From assembly GCA_910577525.1 (NCBI GenBank), contig CAJTLI010000025.1:1-36393 (forward strand): a stretch of DNA of 36,393 bases, written 5' to 3'. Position numbers and translations under genes: made by a program. Source of the DNA: an uncultured Oscillospiraceae bacterium. Its GTDB lineage: Bacteria > Bacillota > Clostridia > Oscillospirales > Oscillospiraceae. A model generated the notes under the pieces. It saw only the letters and a list, made by a program, of their open reading frames with translations, searched no databases and was not told where the DNA came from. Shown here in pieces: positions 16,852-24,784 of this stretch; position 1 is the stretch's first letter; the number at the start of each line of letters is the position of its first letter.

Positions 16852-17286
16852 ATGGATATCAGAGGCTTCCAGGGTTATCAGGGGTATAAAGAGCAGGGCA
16901 TCAACGACATGTCCCAGGGCGAGCTGCTGCTGCTGCTGTATGACGAGCTGGTCAAGCGGCTGATCCGGGCGGAGCTGGCCCTGAAGAAAGCGGACTACAC
17001 CCTGTTCGAGGCCAGCGTGGACCGGTGCCTGGACATCATCCGCTACCTGGACGATACCCTGGATATGCAGTATCCCATCAGCCGGAACCTGAACCGCCTG
17101 TACGACTACTTCAGCTTTGAGCTCAACCGGGTGAAGGCCGGACGAAACAAAACCGAACTGGAGCGGGTCAAAGCCATGATAGGCGAACTGCGGGACACCT
17201 TCCGCGAGGCCTACAAGAACAGCGAGCAGGAGCTGGCGGAGGCTCAGGTCCAGGCGGCGGGCCGCCCGGCGGGCGCGGAGGGTTAG
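16852..17286 (+). CDS. fliS: Flagellin export chaperone FliS
   Basis: Protein of 144 residues, all helical, with the FliS pattern QGELLLLLYDELVKRLIRAE and later LYDYFSFELNRVKAGRNKTELERV. FliS binds the C-terminal helix of flagellin, prevents premature polymerisation and docks on FlhA. AAAAAGGAG precedes the ATG. The last 15 residues are an Ala/Gly-rich tail. The flagellin gene itself is not in the window. Confidence 0.95.
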   Translation: MDIRGFQGYQGYKEQGINDMSQGELLLLLYDELVKRLIRAELALKKADYTLFEASVDRCLDIIRYLDDTLDMQYPISRNLNRLYDYFSFELNRVKAGRNKTELERVKAMIGELRDTFREAYKNSEQELAEAQVQAAGRPAGAEG

Positions 17287-17312
17287 GTGAGGCCGTGGAG
17301 GAGAAAACTGTG

Positions 17313-17693
17313 ATGGACGCCCTGGTCCAGATGAAGCGCACGGGCAACCTGCTCAATGAGCTGTGGGATGTGACCCAGCAGCTGGGGCAGTCCATTGACC
17401 GCAACGACCAGGTGAGCACCCAAATGCTCATCGCCATGCGGGAGGAACCGCTGGGCAAGCTTCAGGCCGCCGACCAGGCCATTCGGGAGCAGCTGGAGGC
17501 CCTGTCCAGCCCGGAGGAGGCGGCGGGGCTGGCCGGGATGCTCAACGGCGGCCCGCCGGAGGACCCGGCCCAGCAGAGCCAGGTGATGCTGTGTGAGCAG
17601 GTGGCCTCCAACCGGCGCCGCCTCAGCCAGGTGATGGAGATGGACCGGATTCTGAACCAGCGGCTGGGCCGGGAAAAGTCGGCCTATCAATAG
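17313..17693 (+). CDS. Small helical protein in the fliT position
   Basis: Protein of 126 residues from ATG 17313, predicted mostly alpha-helical and rich in Gln, Glu and Leu. The start at 17313 has GGAGGAG 9 bases upstream; an in-frame GTG at 17295 is possible and was not chosen because its spacing to AGGTGAGG is too short. It follows fliS directly, where Firmicutes often carry fliT, the FliD chaperone. I do not recognise a firm FliT motif, so this rests on position, size and helical character. Confidence 0.6.
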   Translation: MDALVQMKRTGNLLNELWDVTQQLGQSIDRNDQVSTQMLIAMREEPLGKLQAADQAIREQLEALSSPEEAAGLAGMLNGGPPEDPAQQSQVMLCEQVASNRRRLSQVMEMDRILNQRLGREKSAYQ

Positions 17694-17708
17694 GCCCTAG
17701 AACAGCAA

Positions 17709-17741
17709 AATATCGGCCCGGCAAGCCGCCGGGCCGATATT
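17709..17741. terminator. Terminator between fliS operon and C39-like peptidase gene
   Basis: Inverted repeat of 14 base pairs (17709-17722 against 17728-17741) around a 5-base loop, between two convergent genes. A TTTT run follows on the minus strand, so it fits best as the terminator of the peptidase gene, but it may also stop the rightward operon. Confidence 0.75.
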
Positions 17742-17757
17742 CCGCGAGCAAATGGAA

Positions 17758-18750
17758 CTAGGAACTGGGTGCGGTCAGCAGCCACAGCGGCGCGCCGCTG
17801 TCCCGGGCGGAGGACAGTTCATCCAGGACGATCTGAGGGTCCCAGGTCTGGAGGCTTCGCTCCAGGCTGTTGGGGTCGGCCACCAGGATGTCTCCGGCGA
17901 GAGTGGTCCCCCGCAGAAGAATGAAGTGCCCCCCCGTGGTGAAGTGGCCGGGGCCCATGAGGGCCACCAGTATGCCGCCGTCACGCAGCGCCCGGCGCAG
18001 CTCCACCGGGTCCCGGCTGGTAAAGGCCTCCGCCTCCAGGCCGAAGGCCCGGGCCGTGCCCAGGACAATGGAGTGGTAGGAACCGCTCCGCCGGGCCCAG
18101 TAGCCGTGGTCCGCCGCCCAGGCGGCCATGAGGGCGGGGTCGGTCTCCGTGTCCGTCATGCTGGCCACCGCCATGGCCATGGCGGTGGGGCCGCAGCCAT
18201 AGGGGCCGATGGGATCGGTGCCGTAGAGCTGCCCGGCCCACTCCTCGTCCGACTGGCAGAAGTAGACCACGTCCACCGAGCCGCCGGTGAGAATCTGCCG
18301 CCCGTCCGCCTCCATCACTTCTGTCAGCGGCGGGTCGGTGGCGGGAGGCCGGCTCACGGCGGGGGTTTCCTCGGGAGCCTCCGAGGGCGCTTCGGAGGGT
18401 TGGGGCGGGGGCGTGTCCTCCGGAATGGCCGTCAGGCACTCCCAAAGTCCCGACGCCAGCGCGGCGGCCTGTTCCGCCGCCTGCCCGGCCAGCCGGGCCG
18501 CCCCATGGGCCGCGTCCAGGCAGAACTGCCCGGCGGCGCTCAAGGCGGATTTTCCCGCGTCCAGCACGGCCATCCCGGCGTCCGCCGCGGCGGACGCGGC
18601 GGCGCGGACAGGGGCGGTAATCTGCTCGTAGACCTCCGGCGCGAAATGGCGGCATGCGGCCAGTTCCGTCCCGCCGACGCACAGCACCGCCAGCAGCACC
18701 ACCAGCGCGATGTTGCGGCCCCAGTGGCCGGAGCCCTTGCGAGGTTTCAC
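17758..18750 (-). CDS. Membrane-anchored C39-like cysteine peptidase
   Basis: Protein of 330 residues. Residues 13-30 form one membrane anchor. Residues 45-105 are Ala-rich and helical, and 110-145 are a Pro/Glu/Ser linker. The C-terminal domain (about 155-325) is a papain-fold C39-like peptidase with Q166 (FCQSDEEW), catalytic C186 (YGCGPTAMAM), H275 (GGHFILL) and D292 (VADPNS). The domain is expected outside the cell. Its substrate is unknown; peptidoglycan crosslinks or surface proteins are possible. The start is a GTG behind a G-rich site. It has its own sigma-A promoter and diverges from the FtsE-like ATPase gene. Confidence 0.8.
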   Translation of the reverse strand: MKPRKGSGHWGRNIALVVLLAVLCVGGTELAACRHFAPEVYEQITAPVRAAASAAADAGMAVLDAGKSALSAAGQFCLDAAHGAARLAGQAAEQAAALASGLWECLTAIPEDTPPPQPSEAPSEAPEETPAVSRPPATDPPLTEVMEADGRQILTGGSVDVVYFCQSDEEWAGQLYGTDPIGPYGCGPTAMAMAVASMTDTETDPALMAAWAADHGYWARRSGSYHSIVLGTARAFGLEAEAFTSRDPVELRRALRDGGILVALMGPGHFTTGGHFILLRGTTLAGDILVADPNSLERSLQTWDPQIVLDELSSARDSGAPLWLLTAPSS

Positions 18751-18783
18751 CTGCCTCCCCCCTTTAAACCGGATTTGTCCCCC

Positions 18784-18811
18784 ATTATATCAGATTTTTC
18801 GCCGTTTTCAA
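18784..18811 (-). promoter_or_regulatory. Sigma-A promoter of the C39-like peptidase gene
   Basis: On the minus strand TTGAAA (18811-18806) and a perfect TATAAT (18789-18784) are separated by 16 bases. Transcription would start near 18777, about 27 bases before the GTG start. Confidence 0.75.
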
Positions 18812-18858
18812 TGGCAGAAATCATCCAGTTGATTTTGACGCGAGGTCAGGAGAGGTCT

Positions 18859-19635
18859 ATGCCCACCATCTATTTGGAGCAGGTTTCAAAATTTTATAAG
18901 CCGAACCGCAGGCGCAAGGGTCACATCCACCAGGATATGGGGGTGGAAAATGTGGACCTGACCATCCGGCAGGGGGAGTTCATCTTCCTGGTGGGGGGCA
19001 GCGGGGCGGGCAAGAGCACGCTGCTCCGCCTCATCACCGGGGAGGACCGGCCCAGCCAGGGAAAGGTCTACATAGGCGACAAGGATCTCAACCGGATGCT
19101 GAAGCTCAGCCGGAACCGGGCGGCGGTGCTGTTCGGGAAGATCTGGCAGGACCCCACTCTGATCCGAAAAAAGACCATTGGGGAGAACCTGGCCCTGGCC
19201 TCCCGGATTGCCAACGGCCGGGAAAAGCCCGGCGTGGTGGATATCCGGATCAAAAAAGTGCTGGGCCTGGTGGGCATGAAGGGCGTGGAGGGCAGATATC
19301 CGGTGGAGCTGTCCATCGGCGAGTGCCGCCGGGTGGAGCTGGCCCGGGCCATCATCGGCAGCCCGCCGGTGCTCATCCTGGATGAGATCACCGCCAATTT
19401 GGACGACGACTGCATCTGGGACACGCTCCACCTGCTCAATGACGTAAACCGCCGGGGGACCACCGTCATCATGGCCACCCACGACAGCCAGTACGTGAAT
19501 ATTCTCCGCCGCCGGGTGATCACCATGTCAAACGGACGGGTGGTCTCCGATGAGAAGAAGGGAAAATACGGCGATGTGCTGGAGAAGGACAGGAAGCCCC
19601 TGCTCTTTACCAAGCTCAGAACCGATTTGATATAA
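18859..19635 (+). CDS. FtsE-like ABC transporter ATPase without an adjacent FtsX
   Basis: Protein of 258 residues. Walker A is GGSGAGKST (46-54), Q-loop Gln is Q97, signature is LSIGE (151-155), Walker B is VLILDE (171-176) and switch His is H208. The patterns QGEFIFLVGGSGAGKSTLL and RGTTVIMATHDSQYVN with RRRVITMSNGRVVSDE are FtsE-like. The signature LSIGECRR departs from the usual LSGGEQQR, and DEIT replaces DEPT. FtsE works with the permease FtsX to activate wall hydrolases at the septum, but no permease gene lies on either side. The ATG at 18859 has AGGAGAGG before it. The MCP gene follows after 36 bases, so they are probably co-transcribed. Confidence 0.85.
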   Translation: MPTIYLEQVSKFYKPNRRRKGHIHQDMGVENVDLTIRQGEFIFLVGGSGAGKSTLLRLITGEDRPSQGKVYIGDKDLNRMLKLSRNRAAVLFGKIWQDPTLIRKKTIGENLALASRIANGREKPGVVDIRIKKVLGLVGMKGVEGRYPVELSIGECRRVELARAIIGSPPVLILDEITANLDDDCIWDTLHLLNDVNRRGTTVIMATHDSQYVNILRRRVITMSNGRVVSDEKKGKYGDVLEKDRKPLLFTKLRTDLI

Positions 19636-19671
19636 AGATCCACAGTCAAGAAATTTTAGGAGGAAGAGTCC

Positions 19672-21468
19672 ATGATCAAAAACATGAAGATCAAAAAGAG
19701 CCTGATCCTGGGGTTCGGGGTCACAATCGTCGTCTCCGTGGCGATCATCATCGCGTCTATCGTGTTGATGACCATCCAGAAAAACCAGTACATGGATATC
19801 ATCGACGACTATGTGGGCGCCAACGATATCGTCTCTGAGTGCCGCATCGACTACAACATCGCCGGGCGCAGCCTGCGGGACGCGGTGCTGGGCGGCGATA
19901 TGTCCAATCTGGACACCGCCACACAGAAGGTGGGAGAGCTGGCCGAGCGCCTGGACGCGCTGGAAAAGGTCTATCCCCTGGAGGACAAGACTGCGCTGAA
20001 CACCTTTGTCAACACCGTGGAGGAGTGGGAGAAGGAGGCCAATAACATCGTCAGCGTGGCCCGCCAGAACACCAAGGAGAGCCGCGAGGAGGCTGCCGCG
20101 CTGATTGCCAGCTCTTGCTCGCCCAAGCTGAAGGAGGCCGCTACCGCCGGCGACGCTCTGGCCTCCAAGCTGCAGGATGCTCAGAATAAGATCATCAGCA
20201 GTCAGGAGCTCACCTCCAACATCGCCATCGGGATCATTTTTGGCGTGATGGTGATTGCCACTGTCATCGTGATGCGGATCGCCCTCATCATTATCAAGAG
20301 CATCGTGGTGCCCGTCGAGCAGGTCCACGTGGCCCTCACCGGCTTCAGCGAGGGCAAGCTGGACATCCCCGTGGACTACCACAGCACCAGTGAGCTGGGT
20401 GATATGTGCGACGCCCTTCGCACCAGCCAGCACGTCCTCACCGAGGTCATCAGCGACGAGTGCCGCCTGCTGGAGGAGATGGGCAACGGCAACTTCGACG
20501 TGCGCACCAAGGACGAGAAGATGTATGTGGGCGCTCTGAGCAGCGTGCTCACCTCCGTCCAGGCCATCAACCGCAGCCTGACCGACGCCCTGTCTCAGAT
20601 CAACCAGAGCGCCGAGCAGGTGTCTGCGGGTGCCGAGCAGGTGTCCACCGGGGCCCAGTCCCTGGCTCAGGGCGCCACCGAGCAGGCCAGCGCCGTGGAG
20701 GAGCTGTCCGCCACTATCGCCGAGATCTCCAACAACTCCCGGAAGAATGCCGAGAACAGCGAGCAGGCCATGTCTCACGCCACCGACGCCAGCGGCAGCC
20801 TGAACGAGAGCTCCGACTACATGCAGCAGATGGTGGAGGCCATGGCCAAGATCTCCGACTCCTCGTCTGAGATCAGCAAGATCATCGCCACCATCGAGAA
20901 TATCGCCTTCCAGACCAACATCCTGGCCCTGAACGCGGCTGTGGAGGCCGCCCGGGCCGGATCCGCCGGCAAGGGCTTTGCCGTGGTGGCCGATGAGGTG
21001 CGCAATCTGTCCGCCAAGTCCGATGAGGCCGCCAAGGCCACTAAGGAGCTCATCGACCGCTCCATCGTGTCCGTCAAGGAGGGCAGCGAGATCGTACAGA
21101 AGGTGTCCGCAGCCCTCCAGGCCACCAACGAGCGCGCCGGCCTGGTGATGATCTCCGTCCAGCAGATCGCCAAGGCCGCCGAGGAGGAGTCCGAGGCCAT
21201 CGCCCAGGTGACCGAGGGCATCGACCAGATCTCCAGCGTGGTGCAGACCAACTCCGCCACCAGCGAGGAGTCCGCCGCCGCCAGCGAGGAGCTGTCCAGC
21301 CAGGCCGCTTTGATGAAGGAACTGCTGGCCCGGTTCAAGCTGCGCCAGGACAGCTTCTCGGCCAAGCCCCAGCCCGCTTACAGCGCCGCCAGCTCCCCCT
21401 CCTATGACAGCAGCTACGACGCCTCCGCTGCCAGCGGCTCCGCCAGCAGCATATTCAGCAAGTATTAA
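19672..21468 (+). CDS. Methyl-accepting chemotaxis protein
   Basis: Protein of 598 residues. Membrane segments lie at about 10-33 and 183-207, bracketing a helical ligand-binding domain of about 150 residues of four-helix-bundle type. A HAMP domain (about 208-262) and a long signalling coiled coil follow. The hairpin tip that binds CheA and CheW reads ENIAFQTNILALNAAVEAAR (about 407-427). The Ser/Ala/Tyr-rich C-terminal tail has no recognisable pentapeptide tether for CheR. The ligand cannot be predicted. AGGAGG precedes the ATG. It is the only receptor gene in the window and is a likely substrate of CheR, CheB and CheD encoded nearby. Confidence 0.96.
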   Translation: MIKNMKIKKSLILGFGVTIVVSVAIIIASIVLMTIQKNQYMDIIDDYVGANDIVSECRIDYNIAGRSLRDAVLGGDMSNLDTATQKVGELAERLDALEKVYPLEDKTALNTFVNTVEEWEKEANNIVSVARQNTKESREEAAALIASSCSPKLKEAATAGDALASKLQDAQNKIISSQELTSNIAIGIIFGVMVIATVIVMRIALIIIKSIVVPVEQVHVALTGFSEGKLDIPVDYHSTSELGDMCDALRTSQHVLTEVISDECRLLEEMGNGNFDVRTKDEKMYVGALSSVLTSVQAINRSLTDALSQINQSAEQVSAGAEQVSTGAQSLAQGATEQASAVEELSATIAEISNNSRKNAENSEQAMSHATDASGSLNESSDYMQQMVEAMAKISDSSSEISKIIATIENIAFQTNILALNAAVEAARAGSAGKGFAVVADEVRNLSAKSDEAAKATKELIDRSIVSVKEGSEIVQKVSAALQATNERAGLVMISVQQIAKAAEEESEAIAQVTEGIDQISSVVQTNSATSEESAAASEELSSQAALMKELLARFKLRQDSFSAKPQPAYSAASSPSYDSSYDASAASGSASSIFSKY

Positions 21469-21484
21469 GTAATGTAACAAGGCT

Positions 21485-21523
21485 GCCAGGGGGCGGCAGT
21501 CATGCCGTCCCCTGGCGCTTTTT
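21485..21523 (+). terminator. Rho-independent terminator after the MCP gene
   Basis: Stem of 14 pairs including one G-T wobble (21485-21498 against 21503-21516) with loop GTCA, followed by GC and a run of five T. It ends the ABC ATPase-MCP unit. Confidence 0.92.
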
Positions 21524-21701
21524 ATGACCGCCGCGGCCGAAGAAGGGGCAAAGTCATCTCTTCGGCTCCTGCGGCATACTTCATAGACAGCGCACGGCGC
21601 ATTTGATGTGCCGGCGGATGTATTCAAGTGCGCTGGCCGCATCGCTGAGGGGACGCGGAAATATGTTCCCCTGAGGAGCTGAGCAAGAGAGGAGCGGACC
21701 T
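21524..21701 (+). other. Non-coding leader region before the FtsA-like gene
   Basis: Remainder of the largest gap in the window. It holds an 8-base-pair stem (21536-21543 against 21559-21566) with a 15-base loop, and a weaker 6-pair stem at 21648-21653 against 21667-21672. No convincing promoter was found by eye, although the upstream terminator implies that one is present. Confidence 0.4.
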
Positions 21702-23579
21702 ATGGCAGACAGGAAGGCACAGGACAGGGAGTTGATTTATGCCCTGGATATCGGCACGCGCAGCGTGGTGGGGGTAGTGGGCCGTCCGGTGGGCGACCGG
21801 CTGAAGGTGTTGGATGTGGAGATGGCCGAACACAGCAAACGGGCCATGATGGACGGTCAGATTGACGACATCAGGCAGGTGGGTGCCCTGGCCAAGGCTG
21901 TGACCGAGCGGCTGGAGAGCCGCCTGGGCATCAAGCTGGAGCGGGTGTGTGTGGCGGCCGCTGGCCGGGCCCTGCGCACCCAGAAGGGCTCCTTTACTCT
22001 GGAGCTGCCCGAGGAGCAGTCCATCGACGCAGAGCAGATCAGCCAGCTGGAGGCGGGGGCGGTATCCGCCGCCGAGGAGGCCCTGCAAAGCGACGGCGGC
22101 GACCGCCGTCAGATGTTCCTGGTGGGCTATACCGTGGCTCAATACCGGCTGGACAACTACCCCATGGTCAACCTCCAATACCACACCGGGCGCAAGGCGG
22201 AGGCCGATGTGGTGGCAACCTTCCTGCCCGGCGAGGTGGTGGAGAGCCTGTACGCCGCCATGCGCACGGCGGGCCTCCAGGTGGCCAGCATGACGCTGGA
22301 GCCCATTGCCGCCATGAACGCCGCCATTCCCGCTGAGCTGAGGCTGCTGAATCTGGCCTTGGTGGACATCGGCGCGGGCACCACCGACATTGCCTTGTGC
22401 CGGGACGGCAGCGTGGTGGGCTACACCATGGCCACCGTGGCCGGGGATGAGATCACCGAGGCCATCATGCGGACCTTCCTGGTGGATTTCCGGACCGCTG
22501 AGCAGGTAAAACGGGCCATGGGGGAGAGCGACGAGCTGATCCGGGTCCGGAATATCCTGGGTCAAGAGGAGCGCATCGCGGTAAATGAGGTGGCGCAGAC
22601 CATTCAGGCGCCCATGGATAAGCTGGCCGACGCCATTGCCAAGCAGATTTTGGGGGTCAACGGAACGCCTCCCTCCGCCGTTTTTCTGGCGGGGGGCGGC
22701 AGCAAGCTGGCCGGCCTGCGGGAAAAGGTGGCGGTCCAGCTGGAGATGGACGAGAAGCGGGTGGCCATCGCGGGAAACAACTTCGCCCTGTCCGTGTTCT
22801 CCGAGAGCCTGGAGCTGGAAAAGCCGGAATACGCCACCCCTTTGGGCATTGCTATCTCGGCGGGGCTGGGGCTGCTCAACGACAGCTATGTGGTCACGCT
22901 GAACGGGCAGACCGCCAAGCTGTTCCGCAATGGGGTGCTCACCCTGCGGGACATTCTGCTGATGAACGGCTACAGCTACGCCGACATGGTGGGAAAAACG
23001 GGGAAAAACCTCACCGTCACCCTGGACGGCAAACGGCTGGTGTTCCGGGGCGAGCCCGCGGTGCCCGCAGTGCTGAGGGTGAACGACGAGGAGGCCGCCC
23101 TGTCCACCGTGGTCCACGCCGGGGACCATATCCACTTCATCCCCGCCAGCCACGGGCAGCCGGCCGCCCGCACGCTGGGTGAGCTGCTGGGGGAGAATTT
23201 TTACGGAAAGGCCATGGTGAACAACGCCATCGCGCCGATGGACCGGCCCCTGGCCCAGGGAGACGTGGTGCTGACCCTGCGGCAGACGCCGCCGGCTCCG
23301 GCCGCTCAGGCGGCTGGCCCCGTCCAGCCTGAGGCGCCCGCCTACCGGCCTCCGGCTCAGACCCGGCCCAGACAGGTGCACCTGATCCTCAACGGCGAGC
23401 CCCTGACGCTGCCGAAAAAGGAGGACGGGTCCCCCTATTATTTGATGGACATGCTGGAGTACTCCGGCATTGACTTTGAACATCTGGACAGGCCGGTGCA
23501 TCTGGAGGTCAACGGCACGGAGCGGGGCTTCCAGTTCGCGCTGAAGGAGCAGGACTCCGTGAGTATTACCCTGGACTGA
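21702..23579 (+). CDS. FtsA-like actin-fold ATPase with long C-terminal extension
   Basis: Protein of 625 residues. Residues 1-390 show the FtsA/PilM actin fold: phosphate 1 ALDIGTRSVVGVVG (14-27), an SHS2-like 1C region (about 85-200), phosphate 2 VDIGAGTTDIALCRDG (about 220-235) and the adenosine motif VFLAGGGSKLAGL (about 326-338). True FtsA is about 410-440 residues and ends in a membrane-binding helix. Here residues 394-625 form an extension with several VTLNG or LILNG strands and GD-type turns, resembling repeated beta-grasp units, and no amphipathic end helix. Similar long FtsA-domain proteins occur in Clostridia. It is probably a paralogue, not the divisome FtsA, and sits 28 bases before a membrane protein gene. 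Its role is unknown. Confidence 0.8.
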   Translation: MADRKAQDRELIYALDIGTRSVVGVVGRPVGDRLKVLDVEMAEHSKRAMMDGQIDDIRQVGALAKAVTERLESRLGIKLERVCVAAAGRALRTQKGSFTLELPEEQSIDAEQISQLEAGAVSAAEEALQSDGGDRRQMFLVGYTVAQYRLDNYPMVNLQYHTGRKAEADVVATFLPGEVVESLYAAMRTAGLQVASMTLEPIAAMNAAIPAELRLLNLALVDIGAGTTDIALCRDGSVVGYTMATVAGDEITEAIMRTFLVDFRTAEQVKRAMGESDELIRVRNILGQEERIAVNEVAQTIQAPMDKLADAIAKQILGVNGTPPSAVFLAGGGSKLAGLREKVAVQLEMDEKRVAIAGNNFALSVFSESLELEKPEYATPLGIAISAGLGLLNDSYVVTLNGQTAKLFRNGVLTLRDILLMNGYSYADMVGKTGKNLTVTLDGKRLVFRGEPAVPAVLRVNDEEAALSTVVHAGDHIHFIPASHGQPAARTLGELLGENFYGKAMVNNAIAPMDRPLAQGDVVLTLRQTPPAPAAQAAGPVQPEAPAYRPPAQTRPRQVHLILNGEPLTLPKKEDGSPYYLMDMLEYSGIDFEHLDRPVHLEVNGTERGFQFALKEQDSVSITLD

Positions 23580-23607
23580 TGGAAAGACGCGAGAGGTGTA
23601 ATGATCC

Positions 23608-24711
23608 ATGCCGTTAGGAAAAGCGAAGGCGCCCAAAGCGCCCAAAGAACCCAAAGAGAAAAAGCCCAAAAAGCCTAAGAAGGAAAAGCCCCCCAAGAAG
23701 GGGAAGGAACAGCCGCCCCAGGAGGTGGAGCTGGACGAGTCCGGCCAGCCCATTGAGCCGCCGAAGAAGAAGTTTCCCATACTGTTTCTCATTATTTCGG
23801 TCGTGGTCATTGCGGCCGCCGCGGTGATCCTGTTTGTGTTTATCCTTCCCAAGAAGGACGGGGAGCCGGACCCCTCCGCCAGCGTCTCGGTGGAGCCCGA
23901 ACCTCCGGTCCTGCCCACGGAGATCCCCATTGGGGACGACGTGTCCATCAAGGGCATGGCCCTGGGGGGAGACGAGAGCGGCGCCGTGGCGGAGAAATCC
24001 AAACGCATTACCTATATCTACAGCAGTCTGAACGACGCCGGCAAGGCGGCGGAGACCTATGTGGGCCAGCTGGCCCAGGAGAGCCCGGCCTTTGCCGTGG
24101 TGGACGAGGAGTTTGTGCGCCAGACGGAGAAACCGGACTATACCACCGACGAGGGCATGGTGCTGCTGGCCCGGAACGTGCCCCAGCCCAAGCCCGAGGC
24201 CACCCAGGCGCCGGAGGTGAGCGACTCGCCCATCGAGTCTCCGGACCCGGAGGCCAGCGCGGAGCCCACCCCCACCCCGGAACCGACTCCGGAGCCGGAG
24301 CCCACCCCAGAGCCCGTCAGCTATGTGCACACCGTGCGCATCACCTGGTCGCCCGGCGTGTGCGTGGTCACGGTGGACGAGGAGGAGGGCAAGGTAACAG
24401 CCCCCCAGAGCCCCGGCGGCCCCGTCCAGGTCGTAGGCATCTGGGAGGCCCAGGAGATCCTGGAGGGCATGTCGCCGGAGGAGCTAGGCCTGCCCGGCTC
24501 GTCCATGGACGAGTATGAGATCATCCCCATGGACGGCACCCAGCGGGTGGACGGGAACCCCTGCGTCTGCCTGTATGTGTACAGCAGCAATAATACGCCC
24601 CACACCAACGAGTACATGGGCAGCTATCTGATGAGCCTGGACGGCCAGCACCTCTACCGGCTGGACCCCGTCACCAACGAGGTCACGGAGCTGGACTTTA
24701 CGCTGGAATAG
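23608..24711 (+). CDS. Single-pass membrane protein with Lys/Pro-rich N-terminus, unknown function
   Basis: Protein of 367 residues. Residues 1-55 are Lys/Pro-rich (repeats of APK, KPKK) and predicted cytoplasmic. A single membrane helix spans about 56-80. Outside it has an extracytoplasmic region (85-190), a Pro/Glu/Thr-rich spacer (about 192-237) and a C-terminal domain of about 130 residues that reads like a small beta-rich domain with C-terminal strands (LYRLDPVTNEVTELDF). I do not recognise the family. It lies 28 bases after the FtsA-like gene, and the pair probably forms one unit in which the actin-fold protein could bind the basic cytoplasmic tail. Confidence 0.75.
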   Translation: MPLGKAKAPKAPKEPKEKKPKKPKKEKPPKKGKEQPPQEVELDESGQPIEPPKKKFPILFLIISVVVIAAAAVILFVFILPKKDGEPDPSASVSVEPEPPVLPTEIPIGDDVSIKGMALGGDESGAVAEKSKRITYIYSSLNDAGKAAETYVGQLAQESPAFAVVDEEFVRQTEKPDYTTDEGMVLLARNVPQPKPEATQAPEVSDSPIESPDPEASAEPTPTPEPTPEPEPTPEPVSYVHTVRITWSPGVCVVTVDEEEGKVTAPQSPGGPVQVVGIWEAQEILEGMSPEELGLPGSSMDEYEIIPMDGTQRVDGNPCVCLYVYSSNNTPHTNEYMGSYLMSLDGQHLYRLDPVTNEVTELDFTLE

Positions 24712-24724
24712 CGCGGGCCCTGAG

Positions 24725-24761
24725 AACAGCGGCAAGGGAATTCTCCCCTGCCGCTGTTTTT
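24725..24761. terminator. Bidirectional terminator between membrane protein and AAA+ genes
   Basis: Outer stem of 10 pairs (24725-24734 against 24749-24758), one mismatch, then 3 more pairs around the loop AATTCT, followed by T-rich sequence on the plus strand. It lies between convergent genes. Confidence 0.88.
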
Positions 24762-24784
24762 GCGCTGAAACGGGCTGCCGCGGC

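Noticed and set aside
17733..17740. GCCGATAT on both strands as a sigma-28 -10 element
   Set aside because: It is the arm of the terminator stem; no TAAA-type -35 element lies at the right distance on either strand.
17752..18858. Long plus-strand open frame joined to the FtsE-like ATPase, suggesting a 627-residue fusion
   Set aside because: The part before 18859 is antisense to the C39-like peptidase gene, has no known domain, and crosses a terminator-promoter region. The ATG at 18859 has a good ribosome site and gives a normal FtsE length.
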